14,415 nucleotides of DNA. Source: Gammaproteobacteria bacterium RIFCSPLOWO2_02_FULL_56_15. Its GTDB lineage: Bacteria; Pseudomonadota; Gammaproteobacteria; Eutrophobiales; Eutrophobiaceae. The stretch is taken from positions 1 through 14,415 of the forward strand of contig MGYR01000167.1 in NCBI GenBank assembly GCA_001801825.1, given 5' to 3'. Shown piece by piece: positions 1 through 6,170 of the stretch. Position numbers and translations under genes: made by a program. The notes under the pieces are model-generated. The model was not told the DNA's origin, did not search any database, and saw only the letters and a program-made list of their open reading frames with translations. Positions within the stretch are counted from its first letter, which is position 1. Every line of letters starts with the position of its first letter.

Positions 1-394
1 CCAGCGGGATTTCCCCCAGATGATCACGGACGATGGCATGGCCCAGGGAATGGGTCCCCGGCTCCAGCCCCTTACAGGCGAGACAGACCCTGATATTGGG
101 CAGGTCTCCGACCGCCATCCGGTCAAGCACATCATGGAGTGCGGCACAGGGCACGGCAATGACGATATCCCTCGCGATGCCCAACAGTGGTCCCAGTTCT
201 GCCTGTGGCTGTAACAAATCCGGAAAGATGACTCCGGGCAGGTGCCGGTTGTTGGCCCGATCCCGCGCCAGACCGGCAATGTGTCCTGAATCGACATCCC
301 AGAGATGAACCGGATGTCCGTTTCTCGCAAGCACCATGGCCAGGGCGGTCCCCCACGATCCTGCACCAAGGACCAGTAACGCATTCTTGTCCAA
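1..394 (-). CDS. gpsA: NAD(P)H-dependent glycerol-3-phosphate dehydrogenase (5' part, runs off the window)
   Basis: GpsA reduces dihydroxyacetone phosphate to sn-glycerol 3-phosphate in the cytoplasm, the first committed step of phospholipid synthesis. The visible 131 N-terminal residues hold the Rossmann nucleotide-binding loop GAGSWGTALA at about residues 10-19, the family's NNRHLPG segment near residue 50, a second beta strand IVIAVP, and CKGLEPGT near residue 113, all diagnostic of GpsA. I choose a TTG start at 392-394 because the protein then begins just before the first beta strand as usual, and an AGGAG at 404-408 lies 9 nt upstream; another in-frame TTG seven codons further upstream has no such site. 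The C-terminal catalytic domain lies outside the window. It is last in the rhodanese-secB-gpsA row, the order known from E. coli, but is separated from secB by a mobile element. Identity is firm; the exact start is less so. Confidence 0.93.
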   Translation of the reverse strand, partial: MDKNALLVLGAGSWGTALAMVLARNGHPVHLWDVDSGHIAGLARDRANNRHLPGVIFPDLLQPQAELGPLLGIARDIVIAVPCAALHDVLDRMAVGDLPNIRVCLACKGLEPGTHSLGHAIVRDHLGEIPL

Positions 395-403
395 GTTTGT
401 GAT

Positions 404-408
404 CTCCT
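404..408 (-). promoter_or_regulatory. Ribosome binding site deciding the TTG start of gpsA
   Basis: AGGAG on the minus strand, 9 nt upstream of TTG at 394. It supports this TTG over the in-frame TTG seven codons upstream. No ATG lies close to the first conserved GpsA residues. Confidence 0.55.
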
Positions 409-467
409 GTACCAAACAGACAGTATGAATCTTTACTCGATACCGGGTTTCTTTGCGCCTGACACCT

Positions 468-471
468 TTAG
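468..471. repeat. Left target-site duplication (TTAG) of MITE copy 1
   Basis: TTAG directly abuts the GGAAG terminus. The identical TTAG at 602-605 abuts the other terminus. Together they define the element's borders. Confidence 0.7.
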
Positions 472-490
472 GGAAGGGCTGAAAAAGTTC

Positions 491-524
491 GTCATCGCGA
501 GCCCCTTGCGGCGCAGCGATCCAT
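491..524 (+). repeat. GTCAT...ATCCA hairpin module A (copy 1)
   Basis: It begins GTCATCGCGAG and ends GCGATCCAT. The stem is ATCGC (494-498) with GCGAT (516-520). Its tail faces module B. The stem differs from that of module B at one base pair (C-G here, T-A there) and both keep pairing, which suggests the fold matters. Confidence 0.7.
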
Positions 525-547
525 AAGTGTTTGATGTTACATTTGAC

Positions 548-576
548 ATGGATTGCTTCGCTCCACTCGCAATGAC
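548..576 (-). repeat. GTCAT...ATCCA hairpin module B (copy 1)
   Basis: On the minus strand it begins GTCATTGCGAG and ends GCAATCCAT, with stem ATTGC (573-569) and GCAAT (556-552). It resembles the GTCATTGCGAG..GAAGCAATCC palindromes scattered through many proteobacterial genomes (recalled, not searched). Paired with module A, the outer ends GTCAT...ATGAC make a larger inverted repeat. Confidence 0.7.
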
Positions 577-601
577 AAATTCGTACCTAATCAGATCTTC
601 C

Positions 602-605
602 TTAG
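602..605. repeat. Right target-site duplication (TTAG / CTAA) of MITE copy 1, containing the secB stop
   Basis: On the minus strand this is C-TAA, and 604-602 is the in-frame secB stop codon. It is identical to 468-471. Confidence 0.7.
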
Positions 606-1099
606 TGCTTGGTCTCCCCAGCCGGAGAATTTTCCGCCAGCCTTGCCTTCTGTTGCAAATAAAGCGCCTCAAAATTGATAGGGGCCAGCAGTAATTGGGG
701 GAATCCCCCACGAACCACCAGGTCCGAAACCACCTCCCGGGCAAAGGGGAAAAGGATGTTCGGGCAGTGCGAGGCCAGCATCCGGCCGACTACCTCTTCA
801 GGGAAACCGCTGATCTGAAAGACGCCTGCCTGGTGAACCTCGATCAGATAGACATTCCGGTCCTCAAAACTCACAGTGAGCGTAACTGCCAGCACGACTT
901 CAAAATGATCCTTGCCCAGCGCCCTGGCGGTATTCCCGATGTCAAGATTGACAAGTGGTTTCCATTGCTCCTGGAAGATTTGGGGGGAGTTCGGGGTCTC
1001 GAAAGAGATATCCTTGGTGTATATCTTCTGCAATGAAAAAACGCCGGCAGCGGTTTCAGTTCTGGTAGTATCCTGGGGATTGGTATTAGCGTTGCTCAT
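602..1099 (-). CDS. secB: Protein-export chaperone SecB
   Basis: SecB is a cytoplasmic homotetrameric chaperone that holds preproteins unfolded and passes them to SecA at the Sec translocon. The 165-residue protein is close to the usual 150-170. Hallmarks in order: IYTKDISFETPNSP near residues 26-39, two central beta strands (EVVLAVTLTVSF), the segment CPNILFPFAREVVSDLV near residues 112-128 and GGFPQLLLAPINFEALY near 131-147, with a short variable acidic tail. The ATG at 1097-1099 gives a normal N terminus; the ribosome site is weak (AGAAAG very close to the start). It lies between the rhodanese gene and gpsA, as in E. coli, but grxC is absent between rhodanese and secB. Its TAA stop sits inside the target duplication of the MITE that follows. 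Confidence 0.97.
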   Translation of the reverse strand: MSNANTNPQDTTRTETAAGVFSLQKIYTKDISFETPNSPQIFQEQWKPLVNLDIGNTARALGKDHFEVVLAVTLTVSFEDRNVYLIEVHQAGVFQISGFPEEVVGRMLASHCPNILFPFAREVVSDLVVRGGFPQLLLAPINFEALYLQQKARLAENSPAGETKH

Positions 1100-1142
1100 A
1101 GTCTTTCTAGTACTTGCAGCTTTCCTGCTGCGGGTTGATATT

Positions 1143-1178
1143 CCGGCCAGGCAAGTTTCACCCGGCCGGTTATTTTTC
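1143..1178 (+). terminator. Terminator-like hairpin on the plus strand, antisense to the flanking genes
   Basis: CCGGCC (1143-1148) pairs with GGCCGG (1164-1169) around a 15-nt loop, and TTATTTTTC follows at 1170-1178. That is a rho-independent terminator shape on the plus strand, although both neighbours (rhodanese and secB) are transcribed from the minus strand. Read on the minus strand, the hairpin is preceded by an A-rich run and no U tract follows it, so it should not stop the operon. It may block antisense transcription, or be fortuitous. Confidence 0.4.
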
Positions 1179-1606
1179 TATTGTTTACCCCGACTCAGAG
1201 GCAGGCCGGCGTTCTGCCAGGCATACAGACCACCCTTCAGATTGTAGACTTTATCCAGACCCGCGGCCTTGAGAACCTGTATGGTTTTGGCGGAAGTTAC
1301 GCCGCTGTTACAGACGACAACCGTACTGTCATGGTATTTAACCAGTTCCTTGCCACGCACTTCCAGGTCCGCCGCCGGGATATTAATCGCATTCAGTACA
1401 TGCCCGTTGCTGAATTCACCGGTACTGCGCACATCCAGCACGAGCGCATCTTCATGATTGATCAGGCGGGTCATCTCCGCCGGCGAAACCTGCGGGATAC
1501 CGCTGAAACTATCCTTCATGACATTCCATATCAACAGGGCAGCAACCCCTGCCAGCATACTTACCAGCAGGATGTGGTTGCTTATAAATTCGGGAATGTG
1601 CTCCAT
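1178..1606 (-). CDS. Membrane-anchored single-domain rhodanese-like sulfurtransferase (YibN type)
   Basis: A 142-residue protein with one N-terminal membrane helix (about residues 11-29, HILLVSMLAGVAALLIWNV) followed by one rhodanese domain. Visible parts: LVLDVRSTGEFSNGHV near residues 56-70, AINIPAADL near 73-81, and the active loop VVVCNSGVTSAKT with Cys99 as probable persulfide-carrying cysteine; KGGLYAWQNAGLP closes the domain. The loop CNSGVTS has the six-residue length typical of rhodaneses. The domain side is inferred from the short N terminus and the LysAsp right after the helix, so a cytoplasmic location is a guess. The real substrate of YibN-type proteins is not something I can state. 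It is the first gene of the leftward set, divergent from gpmI. Confidence 0.9.
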   Translation of the reverse strand: MEHIPEFISNHILLVSMLAGVAALLIWNVMKDSFSGIPQVSPAEMTRLINHEDALVLDVRSTGEFSNGHVLNAINIPAADLEVRGKELVKYHDSTVVVCNSGVTSAKTIQVLKAAGLDKVYNLKGGLYAWQNAGLPLSRGKQ

Positions 1607-1766
1607 CGATTTGAACCCGGATATGGTTTAGGCTTGCGCTTACGACACGCGGTCATGATACGTGATATACCGAATATAGGAAACATGCCCCTTCGATGAC
1701 TTACCGCAGCGACGTTGTCATCGTTCCGAATGTTCCCCCTATCTATCCGTGCTAGAATTTGCCGTT
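1607..1766. promoter_or_regulatory. Divergent promoter region between the rhodanese gene and gpmI
   Basis: 160 bp with no plausible gene. Toward gpmI, TGCTAGAAT (1750-1758) resembles an extended -10 box; no good -35 lies 16-18 bp upstream. Toward the rhodanese gene there are several AT-rich -10-like hexamers at about 1658-1682 (TATATT, TATATC, TATCAT on the minus strand), none with a convincing -35. A perfect 7-bp dyad, CGATGAC (1694-1700) and GTCATCG (1717-1723), lies between them and could be an operator. Confidence 0.4.
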
Positions 1767-3356
1767 ATGCAATCGAAAAACAGGCCACTCGTACTGATCA
1801 TCCTCGATGGCTGGGGGTATTCCGAAAATCCGGAATGGAATGCCATACACCATGCCCGCAAACCCTGTTGGGATAAACTCTGGTCGCATTGTCCCCATGC
1901 ACTGATCGATGCCTCGGGTACCCGCGTGGGACTGCCGGGCGATCAGATGGGTAATTCCGAAGTGGGGCATATGAATATCGGCTCCGGCCGGATCATCAGG
2001 CAGGAATTCTCGATGATCACCGCAGCCATTGAGGATGGCTCCTTTTTCAACGATGCCACATTGACCCGGGCCATGCAAGGAACAGCAGAGGGCAATGGCA
2101 GCCTGCATATCATGGGACTGTTGTCCCCCGGAGGCGTCCACAGCCACCAGGATCATATCCTGGCCCTGGTCCGGCTGGCGGTGCAATGTGGGCTGGGAAA
2201 GGTCTACCTGCATGCCTTTCTGGACGGCCGTGACACGCCACCGAAAAGCGCCGGCGAATACCTGCGCGAATTGCTGGAACGGCTTGCGGAAATCGGCAAA
2301 GGGAGGATTGCGAGCATCAGCGGCCGTTACTATGCCATGGACAGGAACAACAATTGGGAGCGCACTCGCGTGGCCTTTGAACTCATCGCTCATGGACAGG
2401 CCGAATATCATTCGGCGGACGCCCTTTCCGCTCTGGCGATGGCCTATGCGCGGGGAGAGACGGACGAGTTTGTAAAACCCACTGCCATCCCGGAGAACGA
2501 TGATTTGCCGGTCAGGGTAGCGACTGGTGATCTCGTGGTATTTGCCAATTTCCGTGCTGATCGGGCAAGGCAGCTCGCGAGGGCCTTTACCGAAAAAGAA
2601 TTCAGGGAATTCAACCGGGACTATCAGCCGCAACCGGGCCGCTTCATCTCAATGACCAGCTACAAGGAAGATTTCGATTTTCCCGCCGTTTTCCCGAAGC
2701 TGCGACATAAGAACGTGTTGGGTGAATATCTGGCAAAACTCGGTTTGCATCAGTTACGCATCGCGGAAACCGAAAAATATGCCCATGTCACTTTCTTCTT
2801 CAACGGCGGCGAGGAAGTGGTATTCGAAAACGAAGACCGGATCCTGGTACCCTCGCCCGATGTACCCACCTACGATCTGAAACCGGAGATGAGCGCCTTC
2901 GAGGTAACGGATAAAATGTGCAATGCCATTCGCAAAGGATCTTATGATCTCATCATCGCAAATTTCGCCAATGCGGACATGGTGGGCCATACCGGTAATT
3001 TTACAGCCGCGGTCAAGGCCATCGAGGCGCTGGATCAGTGTCTCGCCCGGATTGTAGAGGAGACGCAAAGAGCGGGCGGGGAACTGTTGATCACATCGGA
3101 TCACGGTAATGCAGAGAAAATGGTCGATGACGCCGGGGGCGCCGGGAGGCCGCAACCCCACACCGCCCACACCAGTAACCTGGTCCCCCTGATCTATATC
3201 GGCCGGGATGCGGATATGCTGCCCGGTACAGGCGCCCTGTGTGACCTCGCACCCACGATTCTTTACCTGCTGGATCTGGATGTCCCGCCGGAAATGACGG
3301 GCCGCAGGATGCTGCAATTGCATGAAGATGAATGCCGATCCGCTGCCGCGGAATAA
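1767..3356 (+). CDS. gpmI: 2,3-bisphosphoglycerate-independent phosphoglycerate mutase
   Basis: It interconverts 3- and 2-phosphoglycerate in glycolysis and gluconeogenesis as a two-metal (usually Mn) alkaline-phosphatase-fold enzyme with a phosphoserine intermediate. It has 529 residues, near the usual 510-550. Visible motifs: LILDGWG with metal ligand Asp14; MGNSEVGHMNIG with nucleophile Ser64; DGRDTPP and ISGRYYAMDRNNNWERT in the transferase domain; NFRADRARQL; then NADMVGHTGN and ITSDHGNAEKM, which supply C-terminal metal ligands, and HTAHTSNLVP. I start at ATG 1767 because MQSKNRPLVLIILDGWG matches the family's short N terminus. A GTG at 1749 would add six residues but overlaps the likely -10 box, and neither start has a Shine-Dalgarno sequence. 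The 3' end overlaps envC by 35 bp. Confidence 0.97.
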   Translation: MQSKNRPLVLIILDGWGYSENPEWNAIHHARKPCWDKLWSHCPHALIDASGTRVGLPGDQMGNSEVGHMNIGSGRIIRQEFSMITAAIEDGSFFNDATLTRAMQGTAEGNGSLHIMGLLSPGGVHSHQDHILALVRLAVQCGLGKVYLHAFLDGRDTPPKSAGEYLRELLERLAEIGKGRIASISGRYYAMDRNNNWERTRVAFELIAHGQAEYHSADALSALAMAYARGETDEFVKPTAIPENDDLPVRVATGDLVVFANFRADRARQLARAFTEKEFREFNRDYQPQPGRFISMTSYKEDFDFPAVFPKLRHKNVLGEYLAKLGLHQLRIAETEKYAHVTFFFNGGEEVVFENEDRILVPSPDVPTYDLKPEMSAFEVTDKMCNAIRKGSYDLIIANFANADMVGHTGNFTAAVKAIEALDQCLARIVEETQRAGGELLITSDHGNAEKMVDDAGGAGRPQPHTAHTSNLVPLIYIGRDADMLPGTGALCDLAPTILYLLDLDVPPEMTGRRMLQLHEDECRSAAAE

Positions 3357-4539
3357 CCCGGGGCGTACGACAGCATATCCCGCTGCAGTAACCTGCCTGT
3401 ACGGCCTACTGATCTCCCTCGTGTTGGGAGCGCCAATCTGGCGGCACGCCCATGCGGAGACGGACGATACAGAGCGCAAATCGGCTGAACTGGAATCGGT
3501 TCGCAGCGAGATCCGGGCGGTGCAAGACAATCTCTCCTCCGCCAGGACGGAAATGCAGGACCTGACGAGAGAATTGCAGGAAAACGAAAAATCCGTAGCC
3601 CTGATATCCACGGACTTGCACCGGCTGGAAGATCAGATTGCTACCGGCAGAGTGCGGCTGGAGCAGATGGAAAAGGAAAAAGCCGGCAATACGGGGCTGT
3701 TGGACTCCGAACGGGAATATCTCAGACGGCAGATCCAGGCCGCCTACCGCATGGGCCGTAATGATTATATCAAGTTGCTCCTCAATATGGAGGATCCTGA
3801 TCGAACGGGCAGGATGCTCGCCTATTTTGATTATTACAACCGCTCGCGTTCCCATCGTATCGGCAAGATCAGCAAAGCGCTGGCTGAGCTGAAGCGTCTG
3901 GAAGACGCTATTCGGGAAAGTACGGACGAACTGGCTGTGCTGCGCAGCAGGCAGTTGCTGCAACTCGAGGAACTCACGGAGGCCAGGCATGCCAGAAACA
4001 ACGCATTGTCCAGACTGGAAGCCCATGTCAATGATGAGGGTAAAAGGTTACTGGTCCTGCAACAGGACGCCGAGGAATTGGAAACCCTCATCGGCCGCTT
4101 GCAGGAACCGGATTCCGTGGTAGAACTTTTTGAGGAGATACCTCCCTTTGACACGATGCGGGGCAAACTCAAATGGCCGGTTCAGGGGCCGCTCACAGAA
4201 CGCTTCGGGGATCCGAAAAAGGGCGACAAGCTTCGGCATGAGGGAGTCACGATCTCTGCTGAAAGCGGCGCAGAAGTCTTGGCGGTAAGTCCTGGAAAGG
4301 TGGTATTTGCAGACTGGTTCAGAAACCTGGGACTGTTACTGATACTCGATCACGGCGAGGGGTACATGAGCCTGTACGGACATAATGGCAGGTTATTGAA
4401 AAAAGTAGGTGACTGGGTTTCTGCCAGCGAGCTCATCAGCATAGTCGGCGACACGGGCGGACAGACAAAGGCAGGTTTGTATTTTGAAATCAGGCGGGCG
4501 GGTAACCCGGTCGATCCCGGTTTATGGTGCAGGGGTTGA
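3322..4539 (+). CDS. envC: Murein hydrolase activator EnvC (coiled coil plus degenerate LytM/M23 domain)
   Basis: EnvC-type proteins work in the periplasm at the division site, where FtsEX controls them and they switch on cell-wall amidases. The 405 residues show an N-terminal hydrophobic segment ending AHA-E (cleavage near residue 45), a long coiled coil rich in Glu, Leu and Arg (about 48-265), and a C-terminal M23 domain from GKLKWPVQGPLTERFG to the end. The M23 zinc site is broken: the HxxxD motif reads H306-E-G-V-T310, and the HxH motif reads G385-L-Y387 before FEIR. YGHN keeps its His. Loss of these residues is what separates amidase activators from active endopeptidases. It overlaps the end of gpmI and precedes ctpA, as in Pseudomonas. 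ATG 3322 gives a rather long pre-signal stretch; ATG 3328 is an alternative. Confidence 0.93.
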   Translation: MKMNADPLPRNNPGRTTAYPAAVTCLYGLLISLVLGAPIWRHAHAETDDTERKSAELESVRSEIRAVQDNLSSARTEMQDLTRELQENEKSVALISTDLHRLEDQIATGRVRLEQMEKEKAGNTGLLDSEREYLRRQIQAAYRMGRNDYIKLLLNMEDPDRTGRMLAYFDYYNRSRSHRIGKISKALAELKRLEDAIRESTDELAVLRSRQLLQLEELTEARHARNNALSRLEAHVNDEGKRLLVLQQDAEELETLIGRLQEPDSVVELFEEIPPFDTMRGKLKWPVQGPLTERFGDPKKGDKLRHEGVTISAESGAEVLAVSPGKVVFADWFRNLGLLLILDHGEGYMSLYGHNGRLLKKVGDWVSASELISIVGDTGGQTKAGLYFEIRRAGNPVDPGLWCRG

Positions 4540-4570
4540 CCGGCTGGAGATCGCCTTCTTCCCTACCTAT

Positions 4571-4741
4571 CTATTCTCCTCCCGGCAAAGCATCGGCAAG
4601 CATCCGTTCTAATTCTGGTATATCATAAGCAACCTGTTGACCCGTAGCGGTCCTTCCCTTGTAGAGCTGGATAGCAGGCATGGATTGTGCGCCGGAATGG
4701 ATGTTGAATCCGCGTACGTTTCCACTGTCCAATTCACCATC
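4571..4741 (-). pseudogene. Decayed 3' fragment of a thioredoxin-fold gene
   Basis: Between envC and ctpA, the minus strand holds an open frame ending at TAG 4571-4573. About 56 codons lie before ctpA's leader sequence begins. The peptide includes GFNIHSGAQS, then MPAIQLYKGR, then YDIPELERMLADALPGGE. This fits the last third of a thioredoxin: hydrophobic residue plus cis-proline (MP), a strand xIxLYKG with a turn, and a C-terminal amphipathic helix. The CxxC half would lie upstream, but that DNA is ctpA. The frame stays open to about 4813 inside ctpA without thioredoxin features. No ribosome site is apparent before ATG 4681. I infer a gene remnant truncated at its 5' side. The match is by pattern only; chance is possible. 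Confidence 0.42.
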
Positions 4742-4754
4742 AGGGGATGCAACT

Positions 4755-4758
4755 GGAG
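4755..4758 (+). promoter_or_regulatory. Ribosome binding site deciding the ctpA start
   Basis: GGAG six nt before ATG 4765. It favours MKYSLVLVCLLL as the N terminus over the in-frame ATG at 4747, whose extra residues (MQLELK) would sit in front of an otherwise normal signal peptide. Confidence 0.6.
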
Positions 4759-4764
4759 CTGAAG

Positions 4765-6162
4765 ATGAAATACAGTTTGGTTTTAGTTTGTTTACTTTTG
4801 TCGCTGTGTCTTAAGGCCGCACCTGTCGCCGACGAGGAGGAAACAGGGCAGGAAGTGGACCAGACCGAGGAAACGACTCCGGATTCCTCGACAATGGAAG
4901 CCTCTGCCGAGACTGCCGGCGAGTCAAACACCCTTACCGAGCTGCCGCTGGATGAGATCAGGACCTTCACCGAGGTCTTCGCCAAGATAAAAAGCGATTA
5001 CGTTGAAGGCGTGAATGACCGGGATTTACTGGAGAATGCCATCCGCGGCATGCTGGCCGGGCTTGACCCGCATTCTTCCTACCTGAACAAAGAGGACTTT
5101 AATGAATTGCAGGAAGGGACCACCGGCGAATTCGGCGGTCTCGGTATCGAAGTGGGATTGGAAGACGGTTTCGTACGGGTGATCTCCCCTATCGATGATA
5201 CCCCTGCCCAGGCAGCCGGGGCGCGTGCAGGAGATCTGATCATCCGGCTGGATGACACCCCGGTCAAGGGCCTGTCCCTGGAAGAGGCGGTACAGCTCAT
5301 GCGCGGCAAACCAGGTAGCCAGATCACCCTCACCATCATCCGGGAAAATGAAGAGAAACCATTGAACATCGTGATCACTCGTGACGTCATTACCGTCAAG
5401 AGTGTAAGGAGCCGCCTGCTGGAACCCGGTCTCGCCTATCTGCGCATCTCCAACTTTCAGGCACACACCGCAGAGGATGTGAGTGCAGAACTTGAGAAAC
5501 TGACGGAATCCGGCAAGGAATCGTTGCACGGGCTAATCATGGACCTTCGCAATAACCCGGGCGGCATTCTCAATTCGGCGGTGACCATCTCGGATCTGTT
5601 CCTCGAAGAGGGATTGATTGTCTACACCAAAGGTCGCGTCAGTGATGCAAAAATGAGATTCAACGCCAACCCGGACGATGTGCTCGACAGTGCGCCCATG
5701 GTGGTCCTGGTCAATGCCGGCTCCGCTTCCGCATCGGAGATCGTTGCCGGCGCCCTGCAGGATCATCATCGCGCCATCATCATGGGACAGAAGACCTTCG
5801 GCAAGGGATCGGTACAGACCATCCTCCCCATGCCTAATGATTCAGCGCTGAAACTGACAACGGCTCGTTATTACACACCCACCGGGCGTTCTATCCAGGC
5901 CTCCGGGATCATCCCTGATATCACTATTGACCGGCTCAAGGTGGAGAACCTGGAAGCAGACGCCAATATCGTGCTGGAATCACAACTAAGCCGCCACCTC
6001 GAGGGTGAATCCGGTGCGGCAGCCGATGTGGATCAACCCGAGGCCCCTCCTGCCGAACCTGTTGACGGCGGGGAACCCCCCTTATCGGTTGCGGATTATG
6101 AACTCTATGAAGCCCTGAACGTGCTCAAGGGCCTGACCATCCGGCATAAAAACCTGAACTGA
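4765..6162 (+). CDS. ctpA: S41 family carboxyl-terminal processing protease (CtpA type)
   Basis: A periplasmic serine protease that trims or degrades envelope proteins from the C terminus; in Pseudomonas the CtpA homologue degrades peptidoglycan cross-link hydrolases. From ATG 4765 it has 465 residues: a signal peptide (MKYSLVLVCLLLSLCLKAA), an acidic Glu/Asp/Thr-rich linker to about residue 52, then the N-terminal helical part (LLENAIRGMLAGLDPHSSYL), a PDZ domain (GGLGIEVGLEDGFVRV to LTIIRE) and the S41 core. The catalytic pair is visible: middle Ser of GSASASE (Ser322) and Lys347 in KTFGKGSVQT, 25 residues apart as in E. coli Prc and B. subtilis CtpB. The ending is Pro/Glu-rich. LSLC is a poor lipobox, so I do not call a lipoprotein. 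It lies 225 bp after envC and 8 bp before the deacetylase gene. Confidence 0.95.
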   Translation: MKYSLVLVCLLLSLCLKAAPVADEEETGQEVDQTEETTPDSSTMEASAETAGESNTLTELPLDEIRTFTEVFAKIKSDYVEGVNDRDLLENAIRGMLAGLDPHSSYLNKEDFNELQEGTTGEFGGLGIEVGLEDGFVRVISPIDDTPAQAAGARAGDLIIRLDDTPVKGLSLEEAVQLMRGKPGSQITLTIIRENEEKPLNIVITRDVITVKSVRSRLLEPGLAYLRISNFQAHTAEDVSAELEKLTESGKESLHGLIMDLRNNPGGILNSAVTISDLFLEEGLIVYTKGRVSDAKMRFNANPDDVLDSAPMVVLVNAGSASASEIVAGALQDHHRAIIMGQKTFGKGSVQTILPMPNDSALKLTTARYYTPTGRSIQASGIIPDITIDRLKVENLEADANIVLESQLSRHLEGESGAAADVDQPEAPPAEPVDGGEPPLSVADYELYEALNVLKGLTIRHKNLN

Positions 6163-6170
6163 AACTCTGC

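Larger units (their letters stand above)
472..601. mobile_element. MITE-like element, copy 1 (130 bp), at the secB stop codon
   Basis: Non-coding insertion between secB and gpsA. The left end reads GGAAGGGCTGAAAAAG (472-487); the right end read on the minus strand is GGAAGATCTGATTAGG. They agree at 11 of 16 positions, including the first five. A perfect 4-bp direct repeat TTAG flanks it (468-471 and 602-605) and fits YTAR, the target I recall for IS5. The interior holds two inward-facing hairpin modules (491-524 and 548-576). No transposase is encoded, so any movement would need an enzyme elsewhere. On the minus strand the right-hand direct repeat reads C-TAA, and that TAA is the secB stop codon. 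The frames through it give peptides such as VIASGAKQS and LRRKGLAMT, which I take to be spurious translations of the repeat. Confidence 0.72.

Noticed and set aside
433..744. 103-codon minus-strand frame covering MITE copy 1 and the end of secB
   Set aside because: It runs out of frame through secB and gives repeat-type peptides such as VIASGAKQS.
1752..2633. 293-codon open frame antisense to gpmI (also 2754-3611 and 3406-4026)
   Set aside because: They lie opposite strongly conserved gpmI/envC codons and show no recognisable domain; such long antisense frames are expected in GC-rich coding DNA.
4571..4741. The remnant between envC and ctpA as the displaced grxC
   Set aside because: Glutaredoxin ends with a TVPQIFI...GGxDDL pattern; the fragment instead has the thioredoxin-like MPAIQLYKG strand and terminal helix.
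4780..4806. Lipoprotein signal in CtpA (LSLC)
   Set aside because: The residue before Cys is Leu, not Gly/Ala/Ser, so it is not a proper lipobox; an ordinary signal peptide is the better reading.
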